Assembly: GCA_013036995.1 (NCBI GenBank)
Contig: JAAOXG010000001.1
Span: 124,001 to 188,000 of the forward strand
Length of the DNA stretch: 64,000 nucleotides
From: Lacrimispora defluvii
GTDB lineage: Bacteria > Bacillota > Clostridia > Lachnospirales > Lachnospiraceae
Direction of reading: 5' to 3'
A program made the position numbers and the translations under genes. Shown one piece after another: positions 1 to 9,788 of this stretch. Position 1 is the first letter of the stretch, and every line of letters begins with the position of its first letter. Below the pieces are notes generated by a model. That model ran no database searches, had not been told where the DNA came from, and saw only the letters and a program-made list of their open reading frames with translations.

Positions 1-207
1 GTGGAAAAGGGTGCATCAGCTGCGCGGGTAGCCAGACTCTTAAAGGGAAGCGGCTTAATTGCCAATGAATATTCCTTTATTATACAGGCAGAGTTCTTTG
101 ATTATAAGGTGAATCCGGGTATCTATACCTTTAATACTTCCATGACCTCCAAGGAGATCCTTCAGATGATGAATGATAATACGGAGGAAAAGAAAGATAA
201 ACAATGA
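1..207 (+). CDS. C-terminal part of an MltG/YceG-like protein (5' end outside window)
   Basis: The reading frame runs in from the window edge, so this is the C-terminal part of a larger protein. The 68 visible residues (KGASAARVARLLKGSGLI, then a PGIYTFNTSMTSKEIL segment) match the LysM-like N-terminal region of MltG/YceG endolytic transglycosylases, which cleave nascent peptidoglycan. The protein stops right after this region with a charged tail, so the catalytic YceG domain that normally follows is absent; short MltG-like proteins are plausible in this group. Its stop overlaps the next start by 4 nt. In Bacillus subtilis the order yrrL(mltG)-yrrM-yrrN-yrrO is the same, which supports the assignment. 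Confidence 0.6.
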   Translation: MEKGASAARVARLLKGSGLIANEYSFIIQAEFFDYKVNPGIYTFNTSMTSKEILQMMNDNTEEKKDKQ

Positions 208-869
208 TTGTTAACGACAGGATAACGGAATATATTAAATCTCTGGAGACAGACCGCAGCGGTCTTCTTACAGAGATTGGAGAAAAGGCAAGATTGGAAG
301 GGGTTCCGGTGATCCGGGAAGAAACCGCCGCTTTTTTACAGACAATGACTGCCGCCATGCAGCCACAGGCCATATTGGAGGTTGGAACAGCGGTTGGATA
401 TTCTGCTCTTTTAATGGCAGAGGTTATGCCCCGTAACTGCCATATCACTACCATAGAAAAATACGAGAAAAGAATTCCCCAGGCGAAGTCGAACTTTGAA
501 AAAGCTGGAGAAACGGATCGGATTACCCTGTATGAAGGGGATGCAGAGGAGGTATTAGAGGGGCTTAGCGGCCCCTTTGACCTTGTCTTTTTAGATGCCG
601 CCAAGGGCCAGTATTTAATCTGGCTTCCCAGAATTCTTGAACTTTTAAGGCCAGGAGGAATGCTTATTTCAGACAATGTTCTTCAGGATGGAGATATTAT
701 AGAATCCCGCTATGCAGTAGAGCGGCGCAACCGGACCATTCACACCCGGATGCGGGAATATCTGTTTGAATTAAAGCATTGTGACCAGCTTATTACATCG
801 GTGGTTCCAATTGGAGACGGAATTACCGTCAGCATTTTAAAAGAGAAGTACGAGAGAGGAGTTTCATGA
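204..869 (+). CDS. trmR: SAM-dependent O-methyltransferase, TrmR (YrrM)-like tRNA methyltransferase
   Basis: A 221-aa class I methyltransferase of the COMT-like O-methyltransferase family. The SAM-binding motif is EVGTAVGYSALL at about residues 58-69, followed by an acidic residue in TTIEKYEKR and the metal/substrate motif DLVFLDAAKGQY. In B. subtilis the orthologue YrrM (TrmR) methylates 5-hydroxyuridine at tRNA position 34 to 5-methoxyuridine. The ATG overlaps the upstream stop (ATGA-type overlap), and the 3' end overlaps the U32 gene by 4 nt, indicating one operon. The adjoining U32 gene, a tRNA hydroxylation factor type, makes the tRNA role more likely than a small-molecule one; the function is inferred from family and context. 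Confidence 0.75.
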   Translation: MIVNDRITEYIKSLETDRSGLLTEIGEKARLEGVPVIREETAAFLQTMTAAMQPQAILEVGTAVGYSALLMAEVMPRNCHITTIEKYEKRIPQAKSNFEKAGETDRITLYEGDAEEVLEGLSGPFDLVFLDAAKGQYLIWLPRILELLRPGGMLISDNVLQDGDIIESRYAVERRNRTIHTRMREYLFELKHCDQLITSVVPIGDGITVSILKEKYERGVS

Positions 870-2095
870 GAAAGACCGAACTTTTGATTCCGGCAGGCAG
901 CCTGGAAGTGTTAAAAACCGCAGTCATTTACGGTGCAGATGCTGTTTATATCGGAGGAGAAGCCTTTGGACTGCGAGCCAAGGCAAAAAACTTCACAAAT
1001 GATGATATCCGGGAAGGAATTGCCTTTGCCCACAAACATGGGGTAAAAGTTTATATTACAGCCAATATTCTGGCTCACAACGATGATCTTTCCGGAGTAG
1101 AGGAATATTTTAATGAATTAAAAGAAATAAAACCAGATGCGGTGATTATTTCCGATCCGGGTGTATTTGCCATTGCAAAACGGGTGATTCCGGATATGGA
1201 GCTTCATATCAGCACTCAGGCCAACAATACAAATTACGGAACTTATCTGTTCTGGCATCAGCTGGGAGCAAAACGTGTGGTATCAGCCAGAGAATTGTCC
1301 CTTGCTGAGATTAAAGAAATCCGGGGAAAGATTCCGGAAGATTTAGAGATTGAAAGCTTTATACACGGAGCCATGTGCATGTCCTATTCCGGCCGTTGTT
1401 TACTGAGCAATTATATGACCGGCAGAGATGCAAACCAGGGAGCCTGTACCCATCCCTGCAGATGGAAATATTCCCTTGTGGAAGAAAAACGTCCGGGCGA
1501 GTATATGCCGGTTTATGAAAATGAACGTGGTACTTATATCTTTAATTCCAAGGATTTATGCATGATTGAATATATTCCGGAGATGATGGATGCGGGAATT
1601 GACAGCTTTAAGATAGAAGGACGTATGAAAACGGCTCTTTATGTGGCAACGGTGGCAAGAACTTACCGGAAAGCCATTGACGATTACAACAAAGATCCTG
1701 AACTTTATAAAGCTAATATGGACTGGTACCGTTCGGAAATCGGAAAATGTACCTACAGAGAGTTTACAACCGGCTTTTATTTCGGCAAGCCTGATGAAAC
1801 CACTCAGATTTATGACAACAACACCTATGTAAAAAACTATACCTATTTAGGAACGGTTGAAGCTGTTGATGAAAGAGGGTTTGCAAGAATCGAGCAGAAG
1901 AATAAATTTACTGTGGGAGAAACCATAGAGGTGATGAAGCCTGACGGAAGAAACCTGGAGGTAACAGTGAAAGGTATCTGGAATGAAGAAGGCAAGGCGC
2001 AGGAAAGTGCACCTCATTCAAGACAGATCCTTTTTGTGGAACTTGATGAACAGTTGGAACCATATGATATTCTTCGCAGAAGTGAAATGGAATAA
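866..2095 (+). CDS. Peptidase U32-family protein, TrhP/YrrO-like tRNA hydroxylation factor
   Basis: A 409-aa U32-family protein. Visible signatures include ELLIPAGSLEVLKTAVIYGADAV-type N-terminal strands, a conserved cysteine cluster (MCMSYSGRCLLSNY, then ACTHPCRWKY) typical of the Fe-S-associated group, and the family hallmark SFKIEGRMK. Members such as TrhP and YrrN/YrrO take part in prephenate-dependent 5-hydroxylation of tRNA uridine 34; older annotations call them collagenase-like proteases. The gene is translationally coupled to trmR, which would methylate the hydroxylated uridine, so the two probably act in sequence. B. subtilis has two adjacent paralogues (YrrN, YrrO), whereas only one is seen here, of YrrO-like length. 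A strong terminator follows. Confidence 0.8.
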   Translation: MRKTELLIPAGSLEVLKTAVIYGADAVYIGGEAFGLRAKAKNFTNDDIREGIAFAHKHGVKVYITANILAHNDDLSGVEEYFNELKEIKPDAVIISDPGVFAIAKRVIPDMELHISTQANNTNYGTYLFWHQLGAKRVVSARELSLAEIKEIRGKIPEDLEIESFIHGAMCMSYSGRCLLSNYMTGRDANQGACTHPCRWKYSLVEEKRPGEYMPVYENERGTYIFNSKDLCMIEYIPEMMDAGIDSFKIEGRMKTALYVATVARTYRKAIDDYNKDPELYKANMDWYRSEIGKCTYREFTTGFYFGKPDETTQIYDNNTYVKNYTYLGTVEAVDERGFARIEQKNKFTVGETIEVMKPDGRNLEVTVKGIWNEEGKAQESAPHSRQILFVELDEQLEPYDILRRSEME

Positions 2096-2114
2096 ATTAA
2101 AATCAGATTTTAAG

Positions 2115-2158
2115 CACTGTCCGGCATGGCAGGTAACTGCCGGATGGTGTTTTTCTTT
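2115..2158 (+). terminator. Rho-independent terminator of the mltG-trmR-U32 operon
   Basis: A stem with CCGGCA (2121-2126) pairing TGCCGG (2138-2143), extended outward by CAC/GTG pairs, is followed by a run of T from about 2150. It lies 20 nt after the U32 stop. Confidence 0.8.
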
Positions 2159-2179
2159 TCTTGCAAATCAGGGTGGTTG

Positions 2180-2208
2180 TTGTAGAAACTGCCATATTGT
2201 GGTATGCT
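2180..2208 (+). promoter_or_regulatory. Candidate sigma-A promoter for the YdcF gene
   Basis: TTGTAG (2180-2185) and TATGCT (2203-2208) are separated by 17 bp, between the upstream terminator and the ydcF-like start. Both boxes are imperfect matches. Confidence 0.45.
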
Positions 2209-2265
2209 ATAGAAAGTCTAAATCAGTTTAAATAAATTAGAAGCTGACAGAGCGGAGGCTTACGT

Positions 2266-3090
2266 ATGATATGGATTTTGTGGCTGATAGCTGTTATATG
2301 TGTCATTTATTATATCGTGATTGTGGTTTACTCCGGTTTAACCACATCTTTTTCCCTGATCTGGCTGTTTTTCGCCGCCATATGCATGTTATTGGCAGGA
2401 GGATGGGAAACCTATATAAAGCATAAGGATAAAGTACCTTTGTGGGTTCCGGTTTCAGCTGCCACCATGTGCTGCACCGGCCTTTTAGTGTTTGCTGTGG
2501 TTGAGATTCTGGTATTTACAGGTGTGGCTGTCCGTGATACTTCAAATCTGGACTATGTGATCGTTCTGGGGGCAAAAGTAAAGGAAACAGGAATTACGAA
2601 ATCCTTAAAAAAACGCCTGGATAAGGCGGTGGAATATGTGGATAAGAACCCGGGCACCATTCTTGTTTTATCCGGTGCCAGGGGAGAAGATGAGCCGGTT
2701 GCCGAGGCAGAGGCCATGAGAGATTATCTGATTTATAATGGTGTAAGAGATGAACAGCTTATTTTAGAAACACGTTCTTTCAGTACGGTTGAGAATATTG
2801 CATACAGCCGTGTAGCCATTGAAGAGGACCAGGCAAGGAAAAAGGCCAGCCGGTTAAACAGCCCGGGCATTGTGGTTCCGGGGGCATTTGAAGAGGTGCC
2901 CGATAAACCCATAAGAGTGGGAGTGCTGACCAGTGATTTTCACGTATTTCGCGCCCAGCAAATTGCGAAAAAATGGGGTATACCTGATATTTACGGAATA
3001 TCCTGCGGATCCGATCCTGTTCTTTTTCTACATTTTTGCGTCAGGGAATGTGCGGCTATATTAAAAGACAAATTAGTGGGCAATATGTAA
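2266..3090 (+). CDS. YdcF/ElyC-family (DUF218) membrane protein
   Basis: A 274-aa protein whose first ~95 residues form about three hydrophobic membrane segments. A DUF218 domain follows, starting at DYVIVLGAKVKETG, with SGARGEDEPVAEAEAM and the later TSDFHVFRA motif containing the conserved Asp/His. DUF218 proteins (SanA, YdcF, ElyC) are linked to cell-envelope integrity and polyprenyl-phosphate metabolism, but no reaction can be assigned here. The ATG has a GGAGG site (in gcggaggctt) about 10 nt upstream. An insert of about 20 residues rich in Lys/Arg and Pro (around residues 185-215) sits before the last conserved motif. It appears to have its own promoter and is followed by the M16C gene after 34 nt. 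Confidence 0.75.
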   Translation: MIWILWLIAVICVIYYIVIVVYSGLTTSFSLIWLFFAAICMLLAGGWETYIKHKDKVPLWVPVSAATMCCTGLLVFAVVEILVFTGVAVRDTSNLDYVIVLGAKVKETGITKSLKKRLDKAVEYVDKNPGTILVLSGARGEDEPVAEAEAMRDYLIYNGVRDEQLILETRSFSTVENIAYSRVAIEEDQARKKASRLNSPGIVVPGAFEEVPDKPIRVGVLTSDFHVFRAQQIAKKWGIPDIYGISCGSDPVLFLHFCVRECAAILKDKLVGNM

Positions 3091-3124
3091 TTAATACAGA
3101 ATTTGCAGGAGGAAGAAATCATAT

Positions 3125-6049
3125 ATGAATCAATTAAAAAAACTTTCAGCCTATGAGGTTGTGGAGGAAAAAGAAATTGCGGAGTTAAACGCCACAGGTT
3201 GCGTACTCCATCATAAGAAAAGCGGAGCCAGAATTTTCATTATACCATGTGACGATGATAATAAGGTATTTAACATTGGATTCAGGACTCCTCCGGGGGA
3301 CAGCACTGGAGTGGCACACATTCTGGAACACAGCGTTTTATGCGGTTCTGATCAGTTCCCTGTAAAAGACCCTTTTGTGGAACTGGTCAAAGGTTCCCTT
3401 AATACATTCTTAAATGCCATGACTTATCCGGATAAAACCGTATACCCGGTTGCCAGCTGCAATGAAAAGGATTTTCATAACCTGATGAATGTCTATATGG
3501 ATGCAGTGCTTCATCCCAACATTTATAAAGAAGAAAAGATCTTTATGCAGGAAGGCTGGCATTATGAGCTGGAAGATAAAGACTCGGATTTAATCTACAA
3601 CGGAGTGGTTTACAACGAAATGAAAGGTGCTTTTTCCTCTCCGGAAGAAGTTCTTGACCGTTTTACCAGAAAGGTACTTTTCCCGGATAACTGCTATGGT
3701 CAGGAATCCGGCGGAGATCCATCCTTTATCCCGGATCTCACATATGAGGAATTCTTAAATTTCCACAGTAAGTATTATCACCCCTCCAACAGCTATATTT
3801 ATCTTTATGGCGATATGGATATGGAAGAAAAGCTTACATGGCTGGACCGTGAGTATTTAAGCCGCTATGATCAGGCAGAGGTTGATTCCAGAATTGAGAG
3901 ACAGAAACCGTTTGAACATCCGGTACAGGAAGAGACATTCTATTCCATAACAGAAGGGGAATCTGAAGAAAACGCCACCTATCTTTCCATCAACACCGTA
4001 GTTGGTACCGATTTAGACCCCAAACTGTATGTGGCATTTCAGATTCTTGAGTATACCCTTCTTGATGCGCCAGGTGCTCCTTTAAAGCAGGCACTGATTG
4101 ATGCAGGAATTGGTCAGGATATTCTTGGCGGATACAACAGCGGGATTTTGCAGCCGTATTTTACTGTGATTGCAAAGAATGCAAATAAAGAGCAGCTGGG
4201 AGAGTTCCTTGCAGTGGTCAAGGGAACCTTAAGAAAGCTGGCAGATGAGGGCATTAATAAAAAGAGTTTAAAGGCAGGCATGAATTACTATGAATTCCGT
4301 TATCGGGAAGCAGATTACGGTTCCGCACCAAAAGGGCTGATGTATGGACTTCAGTGTATGGACAGCTGGCTTTATGATGGGGATCCCATGATGCATTTAC
4401 AGTATCAGGCCACCTTTGATTATTTAAAGAAAGTAGTGGATGACGGCTATTTTGAACAGCTGATCAGAGAGTATCTGTTAGATAATCCTTTTGAGGCAGT
4501 ATTAACCGTCAGCCCCAAAAAGAACTTAACAGCGGAAGAAGACAGAAAAACAGCAGGAAAGCTTGCTGAATATAAGGCATCTCTTTCTGAAGAAGAGATT
4601 GACCGGTTAATCATTCAGACAAAAGCGTTAAGGGAATATCAGGAAAACCCGTCTCCCCAGGAAGACCTGGAAAAGATCCCCATGCTTACCAGAGAAGATA
4701 TCAGCAGGGAGCCGGAGGAGATTATCTGGGAAGAGAAGAATGTCCATGGAGTTAAGGTGATTCATCATGAGATGTTCAGCTCCGGTATTGGTTACCTGAA
4801 AGTGTTGTTTGATACATCGGTTCTGCCGATGGAGGATTTACCTTATGTAGGATTTTTAAAATCCCTGCTTGGATATGTAAATACTGAGAATTACACTTAC
4901 GGAGATTTAGCCAGTGAGATTCATTTAAACAGCGGCGGTGTCAGCTTCAGTGTCACCTCTTACCCTGATTTACAAAACAGAGGTCAGTTTAAAGGCTACT
5001 TCATGGCAAGTGCAAGAGTGCTCTATGATAAAATTGATTTCGGATTTTCTATTTTAAATGAAATACTGACCCGTTCTCTTTTGGATGATGAAAAGCGGGT
5101 GGGTGAGGTAATCAGCGAAACCAGATCCAGAGCGAGAATGAAACTGGAGGGAGCCTGCCACTCAGCGGCGGTGGCAAGGGCCACATCCTATTTCTCCTCA
5201 GCAGCCTACTTTAATGATATAACTGGCGGAATCGGTTATTATGAATTTTTGGAAATGCTGGATAAAGAATATCCGGCTGATAAGAAAACATTTATAGCCA
5301 GATTTCAGTCTGTGGTGAAAAAGCTTTTTACAACCGGTAATATGCTGGTCAGCTATACAGCAGACAAAGAAGGATATGCCCTTCTGCCTGATGCAATGAA
5401 AAAACTGACGGATGGGCTGCCTGCTGGAGACGAAAAACGGTATTCATTCCTCTACCCGTCAGGAAACAGAAACGAAGGCTTCACAACCGCTTCTCAGGTT
5501 AACTATGTGGCAAGATGCGGAACCTTTGCAGGCACTGGAATGGAATATACCGGAGCATTGAAGATCTTAAAAGTCATTTTAAGCTATGACTACCTTTGGA
5601 TCAATTTGAGAGTCAAGGGAGGCGCTTACGGCTGCATGAGCGGATTCGGGCGTTCCGGCGAAGGCTATTTTGCTTCTTACCGGGATCCTAACTTAAAAGA
5701 GACAAACCAGATCTACGAAGGCGTGGTGGAATATTTAGAAAACTTCCAGGTGGAAGCCCGGGATATGACCAAATACGTAATTGGAACCATCAGTGATATG
5801 GATGTCCCCTATCCGCCGTCTACCAAAGGGAACCGCGGTCTGTCTGCCTATTTATCAGGTGTGACAAGGGAAATGATGGAAAAAGAACGGGAAGAAGTGT
5901 TGAATGCAACACAGGAAGATATCAGAAGACTGGCTCCCATCGTAAAAGCAGTATTAAGCACCGGTAGTCTCTGTGTCATCGGCAATGAAGAAAAAATCGC
6001 AGCGGAAAGCTCTATGTTTGCAGAGACAAAGAATTTATTCCACTCATAA
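3125..6049 (+). CDS. M16C-family zinc metalloprotease (presequence protease/PreP-like, insulinase family)
   Basis: A 974-aa protein, the usual size for bacterial M16C enzymes. The inverted zinc motif is H65-I-L-E-H69, with E68 as catalytic base, and the distal zinc ligand lies in the VYNEMKG segment near residue 165. The M16C-associated domain and the C-terminal inactive M16 half follow; the RVKGGAYG motif near residue 830 is the conserved Arg/Tyr substrate-binding region. The family degrades unstructured peptides inside a closed chamber and has no signal peptide here, so it is probably cytoplasmic peptide turnover. The AGGAGG site precedes the chosen ATG. It is followed 17 nt later by era. 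Confidence 0.88.
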   Translation: MNQLKKLSAYEVVEEKEIAELNATGCVLHHKKSGARIFIIPCDDDNKVFNIGFRTPPGDSTGVAHILEHSVLCGSDQFPVKDPFVELVKGSLNTFLNAMTYPDKTVYPVASCNEKDFHNLMNVYMDAVLHPNIYKEEKIFMQEGWHYELEDKDSDLIYNGVVYNEMKGAFSSPEEVLDRFTRKVLFPDNCYGQESGGDPSFIPDLTYEEFLNFHSKYYHPSNSYIYLYGDMDMEEKLTWLDREYLSRYDQAEVDSRIERQKPFEHPVQEETFYSITEGESEENATYLSINTVVGTDLDPKLYVAFQILEYTLLDAPGAPLKQALIDAGIGQDILGGYNSGILQPYFTVIAKNANKEQLGEFLAVVKGTLRKLADEGINKKSLKAGMNYYEFRYREADYGSAPKGLMYGLQCMDSWLYDGDPMMHLQYQATFDYLKKVVDDGYFEQLIREYLLDNPFEAVLTVSPKKNLTAEEDRKTAGKLAEYKASLSEEEIDRLIIQTKALREYQENPSPQEDLEKIPMLTREDISREPEEIIWEEKNVHGVKVIHHEMFSSGIGYLKVLFDTSVLPMEDLPYVGFLKSLLGYVNTENYTYGDLASEIHLNSGGVSFSVTSYPDLQNRGQFKGYFMASARVLYDKIDFGFSILNEILTRSLLDDEKRVGEVISETRSRARMKLEGACHSAAVARATSYFSSAAYFNDITGGIGYYEFLEMLDKEYPADKKTFIARFQSVVKKLFTTGNMLVSYTADKEGYALLPDAMKKLTDGLPAGDEKRYSFLYPSGNRNEGFTTASQVNYVARCGTFAGTGMEYTGALKILKVILSYDYLWINLRVKGGAYGCMSGFGRSGEGYFASYRDPNLKETNQIYEGVVEYLENFQVEARDMTKYVIGTISDMDVPYPPSTKGNRGLSAYLSGVTREMMEKEREEVLNATQEDIRRLAPIVKAVLSTGSLCVIGNEEKIAAESSMFAETKNLFHS

Positions 6050-6066
6050 CACAAAGGAGAATCTAT

Positions 6067-6972
6067 ATGGATCAAAATTATAAATCTGGCTTCGTTTCTT
6101 TAATCGGGCGCCCAAATGTGGGAAAATCTACTCTGATGAATCATTTAATCGGGCAGAAGATTGCCATTACTTCCGACAAGCCGCAGACAACAAGAAACAA
6201 GATTCAGACCGTATATACGGATGACAGGGGGCAGATTATATTCCTTGATACTCCGGGAATCCACAAGGCGAAAAACAAGCTGGGTGAGTATATGGTAAAC
6301 GTGGCAGAGCATACGCTTAAGGAAGTGGATGTAGTTCTGTGGCTGGTGGAGCCTACCACTTTTATCGGTGCAGGAGAGCAGCATATCGCCGAGCAGTTAA
6401 ACCAGGTAAAAACGCCGGTAATCTTAGTAATTAACAAGATTGATACGGTGAAGAACCAGGAAGAGATTCTCACTTTTATAAATGCCTATAAAGATATCTG
6501 CAAGTTTACAGAGATCGTTCCGGTATCCGCCTTAAAGGATAAAAATACGGATTTAATGCTGGAACTGATTTATAAGTATCTTCCGGAAGGTCCCCAGTAT
6601 TACGATGAAGATACGGTGACTGACCAGCCCATGCGTCAGATCTCTGCAGAGCTGATCAGAGAAAAAGCGCTCCGGCTTTTAAACGATGAGATTCCTCACG
6701 GAATTGCAGTAACAGTGGAGAAGATGAAGGAACGGGACAACGGAATCATGGATATCGAAGCCAATATTATCTGTGAGCGGGAATCCCATAAGGGAATTAT
6801 CATTGGAAAAGGCGGCGCCATGTTAAAAAGAATTGGAACCGCAGCACGAAGAGAGATCGAAGCTCAGCTGGAGATGAAGGTAAATTTACAGCTGTGGGTA
6901 AAGGTCCGCAAAGAGTGGCGTGACAGTGAATTGTATATGAAAAATTATGGGTATAGCCAGAAGGATATTTAA
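6067..6972 (+). CDS. era: GTPase Era, 30S ribosome maturation factor
   Basis: A full-length 301-aa Era. G1 is GRPNVGKS (residues 14-21), G3 is DTPG (61-64), G4 is NKID (123-126) and G5 lies in VSALKD. The C-terminal KH domain carries the GKGGAMLKRIG loop. Era binds the 3' end of 16S rRNA and couples small-subunit maturation to growth. AAAGGAG precedes the start. Adjacent recO is the classical clostridial order. Confidence 0.97.
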   Translation: MDQNYKSGFVSLIGRPNVGKSTLMNHLIGQKIAITSDKPQTTRNKIQTVYTDDRGQIIFLDTPGIHKAKNKLGEYMVNVAEHTLKEVDVVLWLVEPTTFIGAGEQHIAEQLNQVKTPVILVINKIDTVKNQEEILTFINAYKDICKFTEIVPVSALKDKNTDLMLELIYKYLPEGPQYYDEDTVTDQPMRQISAELIREKALRLLNDEIPHGIAVTVEKMKERDNGIMDIEANIICERESHKGIIIGKGGAMLKRIGTAARREIEAQLEMKVNLQLWVKVRKEWRDSELYMKNYGYSQKDI

Positions 6973-6987
6973 AAACGGTGGTAGAAA

Positions 6988-7641
6988 TTGAGGGAAACAG
7001 AGAAACTGACGGGAATGGTATTAAAGGTTTCTCCAGTAGGAGAGATGGATAAGCGTCTTGTGATACTGACCAGGGAAAGAGGGAAAATTACCGCATTTGC
7101 CAGGGGGGCAAGGAGACCCGGCAATCCGTTTATGGCGGTGAGCAGGCCTTTTGCCTTTGGCCAGTTTTCCCTTTACGCCGGCAGGGATTCCTACACACTT
7201 CAGTCTGCGGAAATTTCCAATTATTTTGATGAACTGGCAGCTGATATGGAATGCACCTGCTATGGCTCTTATTTCCTGGAATTTACCGATTACTATTCCA
7301 GGGAAAACATAGATGGAACCGGACTGTTAAAGCTTTTATACCAGTCGGTACGGGCTCTTTTAAAGCCTGCTTTAAATAACCAGCTGGTTCTGCGGATTTT
7401 CGAGCTGAAGGCCATGGTTTTAAACGGGGAATATACGGAGAAACCGCCCCGGCAGGTCAGTGATTCCGCTAACTATGCATGGGAGTATGTCATCGGTTCC
7501 CCAATCGAGCATTTATATACCTTTACCCTGACGGAACCGGTGCTCATAGAGTTCTCCCGCTGTGTGGAAATCAATAAAAAGCGGTACGTTGACCGTGAGT
7601 TTCATTCTCTGGATATTTTGCAGACGATGATGGGGAGTTAA
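6988..7641 (+). CDS. recO: DNA repair protein RecO
   Basis: A 217-aa RecO with the N-terminal OB fold (LTGMVLKVSPVGEMDKRLVILT) and the middle helical region (GSYFLEFTDYYSRE, LLKLLYQSVRALL). RecO mediates RecA loading and strand annealing in the RecFOR pathway. It starts at TTG, 15 nt after era, with only a weak GGTGG site. The zinc-finger cysteines (CxxC...C) of many RecO proteins are not visible, and the protein is somewhat shorter than the 240-250 aa norm; the usual YVDREFHSLDIL ending is intact, so it is not truncated. Confidence 0.9.
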   Translation: MRETEKLTGMVLKVSPVGEMDKRLVILTRERGKITAFARGARRPGNPFMAVSRPFAFGQFSLYAGRDSYTLQSAEISNYFDELAADMECTCYGSYFLEFTDYYSRENIDGTGLLKLLYQSVRALLKPALNNQLVLRIFELKAMVLNGEYTEKPPRQVSDSANYAWEYVIGSPIEHLYTFTLTEPVLIEFSRCVEINKKRYVDREFHSLDILQTMMGS

Positions 7642-7706
7642 GTATTGAAATGAAAGGCAGCATTTGGTATAATGCTCTCATATGTGCCAATGCAGGAGGA
7701 AATTGG

Positions 7707-8333
7707 ATGAAGAAAAGGAAAGCGGTTCTGGCTGTTTTGCTGACTGCGGGCATGCTGACAGGCTGTCTTGGGAAGGGCAGCAGCACCTTAAATTCAGAGA
7801 GCAGCAGAATCTTTGTAACAGAAGAAGGAACCCTTCAGTCTGCAACGGTGGAATCTTATGTGCAGCAGGACTATTATAATGAGGATGAACTGAAAGCATT
7901 TCTGGAAGAGGCAGTTTCTCAGTATAACGGAGCCAATGGGCAGAATCAGGTCACCTTAGACTCCTGCACACTGGATAAGGGAACGGCCAAGATGGTGTTC
8001 CATTACGCTTCTGCTGAAGCATTGATTGGATTTACAACCCAGTATGAAGATAAAGCCAATCTGGTAGAATCCATTGAGGTAAATAAGCTGTCTGAAGTTT
8101 ATAGTCAGAGTGAATCAGAAAAAGTAACCTTTATAAAAGCTTCGGACGGTAAAAAAGCGGATGAAAAGGCAGTATCCAAAAAAGGTTCGAGCCAGGCGGT
8201 TGTTGTAACATCAGCCAATCCCGTAACCATACAGACCCAGGGAAAGATTCTGCTTGTTTCCGACAATGTGGTGATAAAGGACAGTCATACTGTACAGACA
8301 ACAAAGGGAAAAAGCTACATTATTTTTAAATAA
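7707..8333 (+). CDS. Hypothetical lipoprotein
   Basis: A 208-aa protein with a lipoprotein signal: a KKRK basic start, a hydrophobic core and the lipobox LTGC, so it should be anchored to the outer membrane face. The ATG at 7707 follows AGGAGGA at 7694-7700; a longer upstream reading frame has no such site. The mature part has no motif I recognise. It is polar, with Gly/Val-rich beta-like C-terminal segments ([14 protein letters not shown]). Comparable lipoproteins sit between recO and glyRS in related genomes as far as I can recall, but no function can be given. It is probably co-transcribed with glyQS, 14 nt downstream. Confidence 0.7.
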   Translation: MKKRKAVLAVLLTAGMLTGCLGKGSSTLNSESSRIFVTEEGTLQSATVESYVQQDYYNEDELKAFLEEAVSQYNGANGQNQVTLDSCTLDKGTAKMVFHYASAEALIGFTTQYEDKANLVESIEVNKLSEVYSQSESEKVTFIKASDGKKADEKAVSKKGSSQAVVVTSANPVTIQTQGKILLVSDNVVIKDSHTVQTTKGKSYIIFK

Positions 8334-8347
8334 GAGAGGTTAAGATC

Positions 8348-9736
8348 ATGGAAAAGACAATGGAAAAGATAGTGGGACTGGCAAAGTCAAGAGGATTCGT
8401 ATATCCAGGTTCTGAAATATACGGAGGTCTTGCAAATACCTGGGATTACGGCAATCTGGGAGTGGAATTAAAGAACAATGTTAAGAAAGCCTGGTGGCAG
8501 AAGTTCATACAGGAAAGTCCATATAACGTAGGTGTGGACTGTGCTATCCTGATGAATTCCCAGACCTGGATCGCTTCCGGCCATTTAGGCGGTTTTTCCG
8601 ACCCTCTCATGGACTGCAAGGCATGTAAGGAGCGTTTCCGCGCAGATAAACTGATTGAGGATTACATGGGCGAACATGGAATAACAATCGAGGGATCCGT
8701 TGATGCCTGGTCTCAGGAAGAGATGAAACAGTACATCGATGAAAAAAACATCTGCTGCCCAAGCTGTGGAAAACATGACTTTACCGACATTCGCCAGTTT
8801 AACTTAATGTTCAAGACCTTTCAGGGAGTTACCGAAGATGCGAAGAATACGGTTTATTTAAGACCAGAGACTGCTCAGGGTATCTTTGTAAACTTTAAGA
8901 ATGTACAGAGAACTTCCCGTAAGAAGATTCCTTTCGGTATTGGACAGATCGGTAAATCCTTCCGTAATGAGATCACTCCCGGAAACTTTACGTTCCGTAC
9001 AAGAGAATTTGAGCAGATGGAGCTGGAATTCTTCTGTGAACCGGATACAGATTTAGAGTGGTTTGCTTACTGGAAAGATTTTTGCATCAGCTGGTTAAAG
9101 AACTTAGGCATGAAAGAGAATGAGATGCGTGTCAGAGACCATGAGAAGGAAGAGCTTTCTTTCTACAGCAAAGCAACCTCTGATATCGAATTTTTATTCC
9201 CATTTGGCTGGGGTGAATTATGGGGTATTGCAGACAGAACTGATTATGACTTAACCCAGCATCAGAACACTTCCGGTCAGGACTTAACCTATTTTGATGA
9301 TGAAAAGAAAGAGCGTTATATTCCATATGTAATTGAGCCTTCACTGGGAGCTGACCGCGTAACACTGGCATTTCTTTGCGCAGCTTACGATGAAGAAGAG
9401 ATTGCTGAAGGTGATGTACGTACCGTGCTTCGTTTCCATCCGGCTATAGCACCGGTTAAGATTGGTGTTCTTCCGTTATCCAAAAAATTAAACGAAGGTG
9501 CAGAAAAAGTATTTGATGAACTGCGCAAATATTATAATTGTGAATTTGACGACAGAGGAAACATTGGTAAACGTTATAGAAGACAGGATGAGATCGGTAC
9601 TCCATTCTGCATTACCTATGACTTTGATTCAGAAGAAGATCACGCAGTGACCGTTCGTGACCGTGATACCATGGATCAGGTAAGAGTTCCGATTGCAGAG
9701 CTTAAAAGCTACTTCGAAGATAAATTCCATTTCTAA
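8348..9736 (+). CDS. glyQS: Glycyl-tRNA synthetase, single-chain (dimeric) type
   Basis: A 462-aa class II synthetase of the eukaryote/archaea-like alpha2 type. It starts with the insertion-bearing motif 1 region ([20 protein letters not shown]), continues through [16 protein letters not shown], motif 2 ([20 protein letters not shown]) and motif 3 ([14 protein letters not shown]), and ends in an anticodon-binding domain ([10 protein letters not shown]). A Cys cluster (CKACKERF ... CCPSCGKH) suggests a zinc-binding insertion. It charges tRNA-Gly. Only 14 nt separate it from the upstream lipoprotein gene, so there is no room for a T-box leader and expression probably depends on an upstream promoter. 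Confidence 0.96.
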   Translation: MEKTMEKIVGLAKSRGFVYPGSEIYGGLANTWDYGNLGVELKNNVKKAWWQKFIQESPYNVGVDCAILMNSQTWIASGHLGGFSDPLMDCKACKERFRADKLIEDYMGEHGITIEGSVDAWSQEEMKQYIDEKNICCPSCGKHDFTDIRQFNLMFKTFQGVTEDAKNTVYLRPETAQGIFVNFKNVQRTSRKKIPFGIGQIGKSFRNEITPGNFTFRTREFEQMELEFFCEPDTDLEWFAYWKDFCISWLKNLGMKENEMRVRDHEKEELSFYSKATSDIEFLFPFGWGELWGIADRTDYDLTQHQNTSGQDLTYFDDEKKERYIPYVIEPSLGADRVTLAFLCAAYDEEEIAEGDVRTVLRFHPAIAPVKIGVLPLSKKLNEGAEKVFDELRKYYNCEFDDRGNIGKRYRRQDEIGTPFCITYDFDSEEDHAVTVRDRDTMDQVRVPIAELKSYFEDKFHF

Positions 9737-9741
9737 AAACA

Positions 9742-9786
9742 GAATCCGGAGGAGAATCTTTTTAAGATTTTCTTCCGGATTTTTCC
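9742..9786 (+). terminator. Rho-independent terminator after glyQS
   Basis: AATCCGGA (9743-9750) pairs with TCCGGATT (9774-9781), with inner GAGAATCTT/AAGATTTTC pairs, followed by T residues. It may also serve the convergent cupin gene. Confidence 0.85.
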
Positions 9787-9788
9787 CT

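Noticed and set aside
131-676. 181-codon minus-strand frame opposite trmR
   Set aside because: It lies wholly within the well-supported methyltransferase and its neighbour, has no ribosome binding site, and its composition looks like a reverse-frame shadow.
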